From assembly GCF_001949145.1 (NCBI RefSeq), contig NW_019091359.1, positions 3,480,154 to 3,544,153 of the forward strand: a DNA stretch of 64,000 bases. The letters are read 5' to 3'. Every line of letters begins with the position of its first letter. The first letter of the stretch is position 1. Source of the DNA: Acanthaster planci. Taxonomy: Eukaryota; Echinodermata; Asteroidea; Valvatida; Acanthasteridae. The position numbers and the translations under genes were made by a program. Under the pieces are notes generated by a model. The model saw only the letters and a list, made by a program, of their open reading frames with translations. It had not been told where the DNA came from and searched no databases. Below, in pieces: positions 1 to 11,770 of this stretch.

Positions 1-115
1 GTTTCATGTGCATAATTGTGCAGTAAACCAAATGCAGTGAAGAGGACTGCACAAAAGACCCTGGGTCAGTTTGTGCTGGCAACCTACTGTGTACACACTG
101 AACCTGTGCATGTTT

Positions 116-285
116 GTGTTCCATATAGAAAACACATGCAAGAGAGTGACTGTGGGCACTTGTGCATACTTGTGTTCCATGTAGAAAACACATGCAAGAG
201 AGTGACTGTGGGCACTTGTGCATACTTGTGTTCCATAGTAGAAAACACATGCAAGAGAGTGACTGTGGGCACTTGTGCATACTTG
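116..285. repeat. Minisatellite, 3 copies of a 56-57 bp unit
   Basis: Three almost identical head-to-tail copies begin at 116, 172 and 228. Each carries the block gaaaacacatgcaagagag followed by a GT-rich segment. The third copy has one extra base. Open frames across it on both strands are by-products of the repeat. Confidence 0.9.
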
Positions 286-771
286 TGCTGTAAAACCAAA
301 GGAAGGTTAATGAATGTGGACATGGGCTTTTGTAGAGGACAAAGTCAGGCAAATATGTAGTGGCTCAAAAGCATGTTGCAGGCATTGGACACCATTCAAG
401 GCAAAAATGCATTGCTGTTTCAAATAAAGTCTGCACAGTATTCCTCAGAAGGTGTCACTTCAACTAACTCTCATAGGCCCTCACTGTGTTATGGGCAAGT
501 TTTCTGTTGTTAGGCAAACATGTTGTGGGGACATATGTCTGTCCCCACAACATGTTTGGTTCCCCCAAATCAGTGTAAGGAGAGGTGTCCATGTACATGT
601 ATGTCACCACAACATACAGAAGAATGGGTGAGGTGATGTTTCAAGTGTAGTTATTTTGGAGGAGTCTCAAGAGACTTATGCAGAACACAGGAGGAGATGA
701 GGTTGGCATCAGCCAGTAAGCTTACCAAAACGTCTTGGTCATGATCATCATTTGATTAGAATAATCCTCAG

Positions 772-1119
772 GTTCAAAAGCTATTCCGAAGCATTCCTTG
801 AAATACCAGTATCTTCAAATAAGAGTGATTTGTTTGACAAGATGGAGAAAGAAAAGCTAAAGATTATAAATAAAGGAGATGTCAAAATGCCAATTTTGGT
901 TGGTTTTGTATTTTTTATACCCTTCTTGTATGTAATTCACTGCTTGTATGTGCGTTTTCCATTGGACATCATTGCATGTTGCCTCTTTTTAACTTTTCCT
1001 AGAGCTTTCAAAAAATTGTCCATTCTTCTACACATCCAAAGTACAAGAAGTTGGAGCCACCAATCATTCCAGCGTGTACCTTAAAAATTGATTTAAAAAT
1101 GAGACACAAATTAGTGTGA
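772..1119 (+). other. Two exon-like segments (772 to about 905; 1003-1119), gene unknown
   Basis: The first segment follows a candidate acceptor (cctcag at 766-771) and reads FKSYSEAFLEIPVSS and then LFDKMEKEKLKIINKGDVKM, a charged coding-like composition. The second follows a pyrimidine-rich acceptor (tttttaacttttcctag) and reads SFQKIVHSSTHPKYKKLEPP, continuing 18 residues to a TGA at 1117-1119. I do not recognise the family and cannot show that the two are joined. They could be exons of a + strand gene or remnants of one. Confidence 0.3.
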
Positions 1120-1404
1120 AATGTCAGTCAGTTCCTCTGTTATCAAGAATTCACATCAGATTGTAACAGTCAGATCCACTACTTTCTTAGTTCCTTTGCT
1201 GTGATGGTGTGAATGCCGTTTAGTTTGTTGACCCAAGTCACTCCCCAACTAACTGAGACCAGTCATTATTTTGTCAAAGTTGACTTCTTCCAACAAGAAC
1301 CCAAACGGTGTTAAAACCTGTTTTTTTCTCTCTTCTCTTTCTTCATCATGCTTCTTCCCTTCCCTTCGTCCTGTTCTTTTCCTGCTGCTTGATTGCCTGT
1401 GTAG

Positions 1405-1735
1405 TCCGTACCTGCTAAGCGAAGAGATTTTGTAATGAATGGCCATGGAACCACACATCAGGCTGCAACTTCTAGTAATAATGCCGTCCCAAACTCCAGA
1501 GAAATTGGAAATGGGTCTGATTGAATCACAGCAAGCGGCCAACCAAGTGTGGGGTTCTTTGTCTGGCCTCAATCCAAGTTTAACCAACACCCCCCAAATA
1601 AATGGCAGTAGTATGGATAGTACCCAGCAATGTGATGATGTGGTGCATAGATTGTGACTAAACTGCACCAACTGTGGTGGTATGGCTTCACTAAATCAGG
1701 ACCACTCGGAGGAGTTCTTGAAGACTACTCTTGCT
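1405..1735 (+). pseudogene. Exon-like segment with a frame change and an in-frame stop
   Basis: A strong acceptor (a long pyrimidine tract ending ttgcctgtgtag) precedes a coding-like stretch reading VPAKRRDFVMNGHGTTHQAA and on to about 1520, where that frame stops (TGA 1522-1524). Coding-like sequence continues in the +1 frame (ANQVWGSLSGLNPSLTNTPQ, DSTQQCDDVVHRL), meets TGA at 1655-1657, then reads LNCTNCGGMASLNQDHSEEF up to a good donor (gct|gtgaga at 1735/1736). One indel plus one nonsense change in an otherwise exon-shaped segment suggests a decayed exon, or sequencing errors. The product is not recognised. Confidence 0.35.
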
Positions 1736-2297
1736 GTGAGATGTTGGCTATGGTTTGTTAGCCAGTTTACCCCTTTCATTTCCCACATACATCATAAGTA
1801 AACATTTTTCCTTGCAGACTGCTTGTGAATGATTTTATTTGCATGGCATAGTCTTATCCAATCATTAGATTCAGAAGTTAGGTATACTTATATGTAAATT
1901 TGTGTCATTAGTTGACACTTTCAATTTTTTGTCTTTTGAAATTTAAAGAAAAATATTCATTTCACCTGTACCAAATAACTGTCATTGATTGGGTGGATAC
2001 ACATGTACTTTAATATTAGTTTCATGTATTGTGTAAACTTCTTTTGAAGGATTGAAAAAAATGGCAATCCGTGTACATTTAACAACATGCCATAATGACA
2101 TGTAATGAAAGTGGTACAGTACATTTTAGTTGAGACATATTCCTGCACAGTCTTTCCACTTTTTGGCAAAATCATTTTCAAATTCCACTCATTTGCAGTC
2201 GCTAATAAAATTAAAAACCCTACCAGAACTTGACAATGAATCCTAACCAGGTATGTGAATAACGCTACCATGCTTCTAATTGAGTTGTCATTTACAG

Positions 2298-2366
2298 AGA
2301 CTTCCCTCTGACAAAGACGAATTTGAAAGTTTAAGGATTCACATGCAGTGGGCTGTCTGCACATAG
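2298..2366 (+). other. Short exon-like segment ending in a stop
   Basis: An acceptor (gtcatttacag) is followed by 22 codons beginning RLPSDKDEFESLRIHMQW and then TAG at 2364-2366. It could be a terminal exon or a remnant. The family is unknown and the segment is very short. Confidence 0.2.
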
Positions 2367-2939
2367 ATTGTCAGTACTACCTTAGAGTCCCAGAAGAGCG
2401 TTATCTACATTTAGGTAGATACTTTCCTGACTCTTCCAAAATCCTCCACTGTTGAGGAAACCAAAGGAACGTAGTAATAAGATGATTGCTAGAAAGGTTT
2501 TGGTTTTACACATATATGGATGGATGTTAAGTGTGTAATGACACAGTCATGAAAGTGTGAAATCGTACTTGTACTGATTTCTAGATTTTTATTTGGGAAT
2601 TTTGTGAAGTCGCAACCTTGGGAAATAACAAAGTTGAGACATTTTTCAATTTGAAATTGGCACTTCTTGTGGACTAAATATTACCTTTCATTTTATACAG
2701 TTTAAATAGAGCCTGAAAGTACTAGGTCATGTGGCAAGCTTCTGGAACCCTTGCACGGTTCACCTACGGGGATTTGACATGGGGGTATCCTATCACGTTC
2801 GATAATTTTTTGGAAGAATGATTCTTAACTGAAACCACCCCAAGAAACACTTGTATCAGAAGTTTCCCTTTGATCTCTTCAAGTCATATTTTGGAAAAGT
2901 CACCTGCAGATGGGTAAAAAAGGAATTTTGTTCATGACC

Positions 2940-3415
2940 ATTCACGTCCGGGCGATATCGTTCCTGGATGTTTGTTTTCATTCCTGTGCTTAACCCATTG
3001 ACAACAGGAATTTCTTCCCAAAAGCCGACTCCAAGAATTCCAGCCTCGCTTGGCCACGAAGGCCACCTGCCAAACCGCAGATTCTTGGTTTGTGACCCTG
3101 TGTGCTCTGCACGCTTTGAATTTCACGGTGAAAAGTCTGATTGTTCTGTGGCATGCGGCTCTACTCAAGCTTCCACATTCCTGTTGCCTCTTTTCAAAGT
3201 GGGGACTATTGTGAAGCTGGTGATTATGATGCAAAATCTGTCTTTTCATTTCTGGGCTATGCACAAAGACCAATTACCATATATACAAGAGCCTGGGTCT
3301 GCCTTCTTTCACCGTGTTCACCCGAGCGTGGACCGAGAATAATAGCTGAAAAGCGGGCTGAGGATCTCAATTTTTACGGTGGCTCTATCCGCGTCCCGGC
3401 GCGAAGGGGTTAAGT
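2940..3415. mobile_element. GC-richer island, probable transposon-derived sequence
   Basis: This block is clearly richer in GC and CpG than the AT-rich sequence around it and ends in gcgaaggggttaag, a low-degeneracy end typical of an interspersed element. Open frames on both strands (113, 124 and 90 codons) lack recognisable motifs. Terminal repeats and the class of element cannot be assigned from one copy. Confidence 0.3.
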
Positions 3416-5240
3416 GGAAATGAGATTGTACAACATTGCAAACATTAACCTACTTGCAGTCAATGGGTTCTAAATTCAGTCGGGTTGCCCTGACGCAGTT
3501 CTTGTCAACAAAGGTCAGATTAAACATTAGAACCTTTGATAAAAGCGGAATATTGTTTGAAATTGATTTCCTAATAAATTACAAATTCCATAAAACATTT
3601 TGGTCAGTTTTTATTTTGGCTATTACCAAAAGACTACCATAAAGTATAATTCCGCAAGTGTTCATCTGCATACGAGACCACTGCATTTGACTGTTCTTCA
3701 TAAATTTTATATATTTGGAAGTGATAGGTCAAGTTTTGGCAGGATATTTCTCTTTTAGGTCAGGTAATAATTCAATTTCTGAAAATTGCTATGCTAGCAA
3801 ATGAATATGTTACAAAAGGCATTTTACAAGTTGAGATTTTAAGAAGGATCGAACGGAAAAAATTACTAATTCTAAAATTTTTACATGTTATTTTTCCTAT
3901 CTAAGGGTTCCGGAATTGCACCATCAGAAGTCAACTTTTAGGCTCTACTGCAAATAATATAATTTTCAGAGTTATTGTTTGAAGTTACTATAAATATTAG
4001 TAGTATTTGGGAGTATTGTCTCATGTGCTTGTATCAAGCATGTATAGAAACTTTTTAAGTATAAATGTATTTTTTTTGTGGATCATTCAAGCATCTAATG
4101 ACTTTTGTGAAGAGGCTAGAGTTATTCTGTTGGCATAAACTGTTTATGTGGGCAACCATAGGAAAGGAGTTTCATGATTGGGTTTATTCCTTCTTGGAGC
4201 AATTTACATGTACATGTATGTGTCTACCCCTGATGCTAACCACCCATGTACATGTAGGTTTCACCTATTAAGAGTAATTTACATTTGAAGGAGTATTCCT
4301 GCCATTTCTCTGCTCAATTTAATTTGTACATGTGACAGGTGTAGCCATATGGATGGAGGTATGTTGGGAGGATGGGTGTGTTCTGCTGTCTTCCTAGCCC
4401 TGGATGTGTGTTCATCAATTTTAATTAATTACAATTTTGATCAATTGAATGGCTGATTTTATTTCTGGTGTGAATATTTACTGTCTATTCAACAGTAAAT
4501 AAAGAAGCAAGCAGAATCTTGAAATCGCCAAAACAGAACAATTTTTCAATACCGGTATCCATTTTGTTCCTTTCAGCTACATGTATTGGATTCATACTTT
4601 TAAGGAAAGTGTGTGGAATATTTGAGATTTTTGAAAAGAAGTTCTTGTTTGTTCTCTTGTGCCTTTTGACATTTCAAAGTGATTTTTGATTCAAATGGAA
4701 AACTGTAACTGAATAATCCACTTCTTGATGGATTTAGATACCAAATAACACTTGCAATCCTATTTCCCCCTGAAATAAATCTTTCAGTTGACTGATGGCT
4801 GATGTTGGTTTATGTTAAGAATTCAGCACTTCATATGTACATTCTTCCAAAGTATTCTTTATAACAAAAGGGAAATTATTACATTGTATAAGAATCTATA
4901 AATGAAAATTGTGTGCTGCCAAATCATTATATTCGTTGTCTAGGTTTGTTTTACATCATACAAACGTATTGATGTATGTGTGTCTTGTTTTACTGTGGTT
5001 TGAATTGCAAGCATTATGTAGTAAAATGCCTTTGTGAATTCTGCCATTCATTTTGATATGTAGTCATTGTAAGTTATGGGTACAAATCACAGCAGCATAG
5101 AGATGCTGCAAATGTAAAGAAAACTACATCCTACTCAGTAATTACTCTGTGAACTGAATAGTGTTTACTGATACATGTACAATGTATAGGATATTATTTC
5201 AAAGTACAGTATTGTGGTCCAGTAATTTTTAAGTACAAAG

Positions 5241-5867
5241 TTCCCTGCCAAATACTGAACTGGTTTGGAGGGAAAAAGCTGACGAATGTAGGGAATGGAT
5301 GGTGAATGATAACAGGTAAGATTATAGATTAAAATGGTGACTTCGGACCATCAATGTTTTCTAGAGTACTCAAGAGGTACTCTCCTGATTTTTTTTCAAA
5401 TACTTTTTCTTTAAACTTAATTCTTACAAAACTGGGAGTGTCTGAAGTCTTACATATTTTGTATTCATACCTTTTGTGCATTTCCTATCAAATCTGTATT
5501 GTTTCTTCAGCTTTGTTTTCTCCATATCAGTTCAATATTTGGCAGTGAACTCAGTACTCAACTACAGCCCAGTTGAACTAGCCGTTTCTTATGTAAGCAC
5601 CATTCAACCATGGTGTTAAGATAGTTATGAGGAACTAACATTATGCAGCTGCAAAGCAGATAATTTCCTTGTATAATTCAAATGCTAAGCCAAGCATGTG
5701 GGAAACCAGTAAAAAATATGCACATTGCACAATGTTTTAATTTGGTTACCTGCTTTTTTTATGAGTGGCATTTTCCAGTTGCAAGCAGATCTCTCTGCTT
5801 AGCAGCTTCATGATGTTAGGCCTTGCTGAGGAAAAATTGAAACAAATTATCCTCCAAGAAATTAAAG
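5241..5867 (+). CDS. Two candidate internal exons (5241-5315 and 5779-5867) of an unidentified gene
   Basis: The first segment ends at a good donor (aacag|gtaag) and reads TELVWREKADECREWMVNDN. The second is bounded by ttttccag and a donor (ttaaag|gtaaac) and reads CKQISLLSSFMMLGLAEEKL followed by KQIILQEIK, a helix-forming pattern. The first ends with two bases of a codon and the second opens with the one base needed to complete it, so they join in frame. Reading across predicts a soluble, largely helical polypeptide. The gene probably ends with the exon at 6433, although that join is not phase-compatible without another exon. The family is not identified. Confidence 0.35.
5335..5560. mobile_element. 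Dispersed repeat, copy 1 (second copy at 34325-34550)
   Basis: About 220 bp resemble 34325-34550 in the same orientation. Shared landmarks are gacttc-gaccatcaa near the start, aaactgggagtgt in the middle, and ttggcagtgaact near the end. It is probably a short non-autonomous element; terminal repeats were not identified. Confidence 0.6.
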
Positions 5868-6432
5868 GTAAACTGTCATCATCAGGATTATTGCCTACAT
5901 AAGTAGTGAAACCTTTGTCGAGCTGAAATTTCATTTTGGGCACATTTTGTTATGTGTTACATGTGACTGAACGATGAAGAGAAATGAATTAAAGGTAAAT
6001 AAAATGCACACTTGTACATGTATGCTCCCTTTGCTCTATCTGAAGTCTTGAATATGTTTGTCATGCTTAACGTCTTCATTTCAGAAGTAAATTGTGAAAG
6101 GTTAAGAGCTATTGACTTTGGTGTAGTCACAAGTCCCTACAAATCCATTACAAGTCCACAAATTATTCAATCGTAAGCTACAGGTGTTTCAAATGAACCA
6201 TGAGTAAAGTATTTCTTGGTCACTGTTCTCTCTTAATACTTGCATCTGATCTTGTGAGTGTACTTGAGATTTGATCAGTCAACAAAAGTAAGAGTTTCCT
6301 GTATTTTTGAGTAACATATTTGCCATTTCTGAAATGAATGGGTCTATATAGGGTAAATGACAAATTTGCAACATGATGAGATTAGTGTCGTCCTTTCTAT
6401 TTTTTACATTCTGAAAATTCTTAATTCTGCAG

Positions 6433-6606
6433 AACTGTGACATTGAGAGATCAGGTGATGAAGCTTTATCCACAGCTCCTCCTTATCCCAACAAAGAGAA
6501 GATACCAGAGAGCAATGGAGAGGAAGATGATGTCTTCCAGGATGCAAGAACCTCCTTGAATAGTGATTCTAAGGAGTATAGTATCATTGCAGGAAGCGTC
6601 AGTTAG
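6433..6606 (+). CDS. Terminal coding exon of an unidentified gene
   Basis: A clean acceptor (ttaattctgcag) is followed by 57 codons and TAG at 6604-6606. The peptide opens NCDIERSGDEALSTAPPYPN, continues through an acidic stretch (ESNGEEDDVFQDAR) and ends NSDSKEYSIIAGSVS. The composition (Ser, Asp, Glu, Asn; no hydrophobic core) fits a disordered C-terminal tail. The +2 shifted frame is open through most of the exon but basic and less protein-like. No domain is recognisable, so no function is assigned. The 3' UTR probably runs toward aataaaa motifs near 7500. Upstream exons are most likely those at 5241-5867. Confidence 0.55.
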   Translation, partial: NCDIERSGDEALSTAPPYPNKEKIPESNGEEDDVFQDARTSLNSDSKEYSIIAGSVS

Positions 6607-8300
6607 ACAAGTGGATGTCAAATATCTGTTTTCTCTTTTTAGCATGATTACAGGAGAGTAGGTTCTGTTGCTCTCGCATCATAGCTCAATTCCCACCTTG
6701 GTTGCTGATAATTCCCATCTCTCTACCGTCCCACTAAGAGTACCGGTGGGTAGAGCATTGTAGGTTAAGACGCCATGGTGCAAAACAAGTGATTCAAGAT
6801 TTGCTGTAAGTTAAAATCTTGGCCTTTTGGCTAGGATCACAAGGATTGTATGAATTCAGGGACAGGTGGGCCCTCTACAGATCGGAAGGAGGTACATCAG
6901 TTTGTCCTTTCATGGGGCATGAAGTCTTTTTCCTAATTCCAATTTTTGAATTCCCATCAGAAATCCATACAGAAAGTAGTACTGTACCTTCATTGTGTGA
7001 AGTTCTGTTTATGTTATGCTGGCCATATTTGACTTAAAACGCTCTGGTTCTCATCCGGAATTTATACTGGAAGTATAAAAATCAAACAATTGTGGCTGAG
7101 GTGATGTTTCATGTCATAAATCAATGATTTGGTTGATTTGAATCTTGTTTAGATCAGAGACTTTGTCATTGACTGCTGTACCTAAAAATTGTACTTCATG
7201 AGACTTTGTGTGTACTCTAACAAGATACATCCCTTCACTAACAAAGAAGACATTAAGTGGGTTGGAAAAATGTCAACTTTGCACACCGTTTACATAGGAA
7301 GGCTGTACATATCAAGAGAAATTGGTCGTGTGTTCAGCATGCCCTGCATTATATGCATGAACCTGTGCACACTTGTGATATTTTGGAGCGAAACAGAGAT
7401 GTCTTTCATATCACGAGAGAGCTATAGGTTGGACCTCTTTGAGGGGAAAATTATGGGCGTGTCACTTGGTAACATTTGGGAGGATGTGTAATTATCTTAC
7501 AGAAATAAAATTTTAAAAATTAAGAATTTCTGGCATCTTTGTCTGGACGACTTGAGTAAAAAATGTTTAAATTGGTTTCAGTGATGTAGATGTTAATTGT
7601 CACGAGCAGTCCTTTGTTGAAATACTTAAACTCAAGACCATGACTTTATATTTTGTAATATGAATTAAGTTATTGATTTGGATATTTAATTAATGAAGTG
7701 TGTTGTTTGGTACATTTACAAAAGCGTCCAAAATTTCAGAAAAAGCATGTTTCTCTCATTTGTAACATAGGAAGGTGTGTCTAAGTTTCTATTCCTAGAT
7801 GTACACATACATGTTTGGAATTTTAAAAGAATTTTAAAAGATTCCTGTCCAGGATTTTCCTAATCTAGCTTAGGGTTAATTGGTTTCTCTGAATGTCTAT
7901 TTGCGATGAGTGGGAGAGTTTTTATCTAGCCTGGAGGCTGTAGATATTTCATTCCAACTATTTCTGTGGGTGTCAGTCCTTATGTCATTGGGTTGTTCCA
8001 CAGAAATGTATTTGTCTTGTAAGCTTTCTTTTACCGTACCATTTGCACAGAGACTAATGCGTGTAATATGTTCTCACATTTGTTGATGTCTAACAGGTGC
8101 TTCCAGGCAGGGACTGTGTTTTACAGATGATTTCTGTTGATAGAAAAACTTGGACCGCATTGCGGGTTTGTCCTGTAACTTTTTTTGGTGCACAAAAAAT
8201 TCAGTTAATGACATGGTCTTTACAACTAGCCAACAAACAAGTGTGTGTGAAGCTCATGAGCTACCCTTGTTTCAGCCCTTGGAGAAAGTTAATTAATTGT
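6607..8300. other. Non-coding sequence, probable 3' UTR then intergenic
   Basis: I see no convincing exon here. AT-rich sequence contains a candidate polyadenylation signal (aaataaaatt near 7503). The 100-codon open frame at 7189-7491 has no exon borders or recognised motif. Confidence 0.4.
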
Positions 8301-8316
8301 TGTATCTGGAAATAGC

Positions 8317-8412
8317 ATGTGGGTTGAGGGGAGGGGTCTGATGGGGAGTGGTCTGAAGGGGGAGGGGTCTGAAGGGGAGTGGTCTGAAGGGGGAGGGTCT
8401 AAAGGGGAGGGG
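8317..8412 (+). repeat. G-rich tandem repeat, potential G-quadruplex
   Basis: Diverged units built on ggtctgaaggggagt repeat about six times, giving many G3-G5 runs in under 100 bases on the + strand. The 69-codon open frame over it (glycine, serine and glutamate only) is an artefact. Confidence 0.8.
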
Positions 8413-8929
8413 GTGGCATTTCTAGTTCATGGAGTTTTATTGACTGCCATTTATCAAACTGTAAAGTGTATGTTTAGGCAGTGTTTATTTTGTGTGAACA
8501 ATATTTTGAGATGTTCTGAAATATAGATGGATTTCATGAAAGAAACTGTGAATTGCCATTGTCTTATACACTGAAACATCTGTGAAAAGAAACATCTTGA
8601 AAATGGTACAAAACGTATGAAATATTTAACGTCATCTTAAATGAATGTATTTTTGACTTGAGAATGACGGTAATTACAGAGTGAAGTATAGAGTTTCAGA
8701 GGAGCATAACTTCATTTTTGAAATGTTTCTGCAGCAGGTTTTCTCAATGTAATTACATGTACTACTATAAACTAAACAAGATAGTGGAAATGCTATAAAT
8801 TTGTAACATTAGACCAATGTGGGCTTAGTTTGCAGGTTATGAGAGATTCCCAAATGTTCTGGTTATTCCACTAATTTGTAAGCAGGATTATATTTGTATT
8901 GATAGTACTTGTACATTGAGATCGGCTAG

Positions 8930-9430
8930 ATCCTCCTTGTTGGTGTAGCTGTGGTATTTATGGTGTCTGATACAACTACCAGCTTAGTTGGGTTGACTTC
9001 TTGGAGTGATTTTAGCAAGAAACATGAGCCATTTTGTGAGTTAAATTTCAATAAAATCTGGTACACAGAGTTATCTGATTGCACATAAACGTAATAATTT
9101 GAATCCTCCATACTAAAACACCTTGTGATTCGGGGCAAGCTTTTGCATAGTGACCACTATCTTTGGAATGGACTGGTTCCTTTGTGCAGTTCTTATCTAT
9201 TGAGAACAGTGTATTGTTGCAAGGCGTCTCTTATGTAAATAAACAAAAGCTTGCCCCGAATCACAAGGTACAGCAACAGTGTTTTTAGTATGGAGGATTC
9301 AAATTGTTATGTTCATGTGAATGTAAAGAACTCAGTGTACCAGATGTTATTCAACTTTAACTCGCCAAAGGCTTATTGGCTAGTAACAACCATGGGAATT
9401 GGTCACATGCCATAAACACCACCTTTTTTG
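8930..9430. mobile_element. Foldback element: inverted repeat with arms of about 200 bp
   Basis: The left arm (about 8930-9156) and right arm (about 9243-9430) are reverse complements with moderate divergence. Shared landmarks are attcggggcaagcttttg against caaaagcttgccccgaat, and gaatcctccatactaaaa against its complement near 9290. The loop is about 90 bp. It may be a foldback transposon or two oppositely inserted copies of one element. Confidence 0.8.
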
Positions 9431-9798
9431 TGAGTAGTGCTCTTCAAGTGAAGACCAACTTGAGTTGGCCCATGAATTTAGCTCTAGATTGGCAAAACCT
9501 GCCACTGATTATGGCTAGAAGATCCTATCAGTTATATGGCTGTGGCTAGAAATTACGTGAGTTTGCTATAGGGGCCAATAGCCAGTAGCCACTTCCAGTC
9601 GTAACTTTTCAGCTAGTGGATTTAGACATGGCTTTACTTTACTCAGTTCTGAAGTCCTTCATGGACTGGTAACATCTGGCACTGGAAGGAACATTGATTG
9701 TGTATTTTTTCTTGATTATGATCTCTCAGGGACAAGAACATTTTTGTATTGAAGTAGGAGGTTCTCTACTGATGAATCCAGTAGCCATGGTTACATGA

Positions 9799-9926
9799 TC
9801 GGTGGGCATTCTTGAAGATCCCTCTCAATGGTGAAAGGCACTGTGGTATGCGTGAACTCCTTAGGAGACATTCTGAATATACATGTAATGCAACACCTTT
9901 CACTATTGAAAGGAATACCCACCGAT
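9799..9926. repeat. Inverted repeat, 30-40 bp arms
   Basis: The arm starting atcggtgggcattc at 9799 is complementary to the arm ending ggaatacccaccgat near 9926, and aatggtgaaagg pairs with cctttcactatt. It is probably a small foldback or MITE-like element. Confidence 0.65.
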
Positions 9927-11416
9927 GTCTGTGGATTCGTTTACATGCCGGAAGACCCCACTAATGACAAAAACATTATATCAGCTGATACACAACGTAC
10001 CTTCACCCTCATGTTTACAGCAAAGCCTTTGAGAGGATGGGGAGTTACATGTACAAGAGTATAGAGGATTCTTGGTCCCAGATTAGTCAGTACCACAGCC
10101 TCATAGCAAACATCACCCTGTATTGGAAATGTGGGGTACCCACTGTGAGTGCCTATTAACTGTCATTATAAGTGGAATAGTTATTTCTGGAATATTGGAT
10201 CCTGTTTTGGTGATATCAATGCATTTTTTAGCAATAGTACAGATCCTGTTTAATATTTTTATACATTTTAGAGAGGTGGATAATAAATGGAGAAGTTCAG
10301 ATGATCAGAATTGTGTGAGAATTGTCATTTATCACTTTTATTACTTTGTTTTCCAGAAAACATTTTCAGTACAGTAGTAAGATTGACATCAGCCCCCCCC
10401 CCCACAAAGTTGCTGCTTTTCAAGCACTTCAATGATAATTATACAAAAACTGGCTACTTTTCAGTGTACATATACTGTACATACATATTGATTTAGAATC
10501 TCTTTTTCATAATGGCAACATTTTTGTAAATCCTTGCAGTTAAATTCTATTTAACATACACTTATGCAAATTACAAGCAACAAAAGGTTCTCTGCAGGAT
10601 CAACAAGTTCACTTCTTTGACAAGTTGTTTTATGCACAGGTTTGAATTACGTTAGGTAAAGGCATGATTATAATGCTTAGTACAAGTGATACCGGTAGCT
10701 TTTTGAAACGACATGAAACGGCTCACCAGGAACACTTCAGATAAGGACAAATGAGATTACTGTGAGCAGTGACAGCAACCTAAGCATGTCCTGGTTTCTT
10801 CAAGGAACAAGTTGCACACCTACTTGAAATTGGTCAGTTTAGAGAAGTCAATGACCCAATTGCATGGTTAGGATCAGAGAGAGGCTGTATCGGCAAGTTA
10901 GGTATTTTTGAATGTATTGGTATGTAATGACTTGCTAATCAACATTATTATGTGTAGGAAAAACATAGTGTAACCTTGCTTTTGGCTATCCCATGGAGAT
11001 GTATGAAACATCACAGTCAGAACCACACATGGATACATCTTCAAAGTGGCAATTTAGGCAATAGGCAGGCAATTTAAAATGCTTTTCAAATTAATAATCC
11101 CAATATTCTACCCTTCCAACTAAACCAATGTTTTTATTCCAGAAACTGCTGCCATGGATATATTCTTTACTATTATTTGCATTTGTAATATCCTACATTT
11201 CATCTATCAACTACAGCTAGGCAATATCTTTTGAATATCTTCTTGGTATGGAAACTAAAGAAAAATTGCAAAACTGTTTCAATTATTAAATCCAGGAAAT
11301 TTGAGCAACACAGATTTTCATTTGACTGTGCAATACAAAAATTCTTGGACCCCTACCAAAACTGACATCCTTGATATTTAGAAGAAACTCCAAAACCTTG
11401 ATGACACAGGCCATTC

Positions 11417-11720
11417 AACAATGACTTGAGAATACTGGACTGATTTGAGTCCAATACTTCAACAAGAACTTGAGAATACTGGACTGATTTGAGTCCAATA
11501 CTTCAACAAGGACTTGAGAATGCTGGACTGATTTGAGTCCAATACTTCAACAAGGACTTGAGAATACTGGACTGATTTGAGTCCAATACTTCAACAAGGA
11601 CTTGAGAATGCTGGACTGATTTGAGTCCAATACTTCAACAAGGACTTGAGAATACTGGACTGATTTGAGTCCAATACTTCAACAAGGACTTGAGAATACT
11701 GGACTGATTTGAGTCCAGTA
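11417..11720. repeat. Tandem array, 7 copies of a 44-bp unit with an internal palindrome
   Basis: Seven nearly identical copies run head to tail. Every copy contains ggactgatttgagtcc, a 5-bp perfect stem with a 6-base loop, extended by aatact/agtatt-like flanks into an imperfect stem of about 10 bp. Copies differ by single substitutions, so the amplification is recent. Confidence 0.92.
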
Positions 11721-11770
11721 CTACTACTCAAACAGCAATTCCTCAGTTTTGTATCTATCTTATCCACCTT

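Noticed and set aside
1957-2364. 135-codon minus-strand open frame
   Set aside because: Composition is not protein-like, there are no splice borders or family motifs, and it overlaps a more plausible + strand exon-like segment.
2932-3413. Protein-coding gene in the GC-rich island
   Set aside because: Similar-length frames are open on both strands, with no motif; GC content explains the lack of stops.
11417-11720. CRISPR-like array
   Set aside because: The whole 44-bp unit repeats with no unique spacers, and the genome is eukaryotic. It is a minisatellite.
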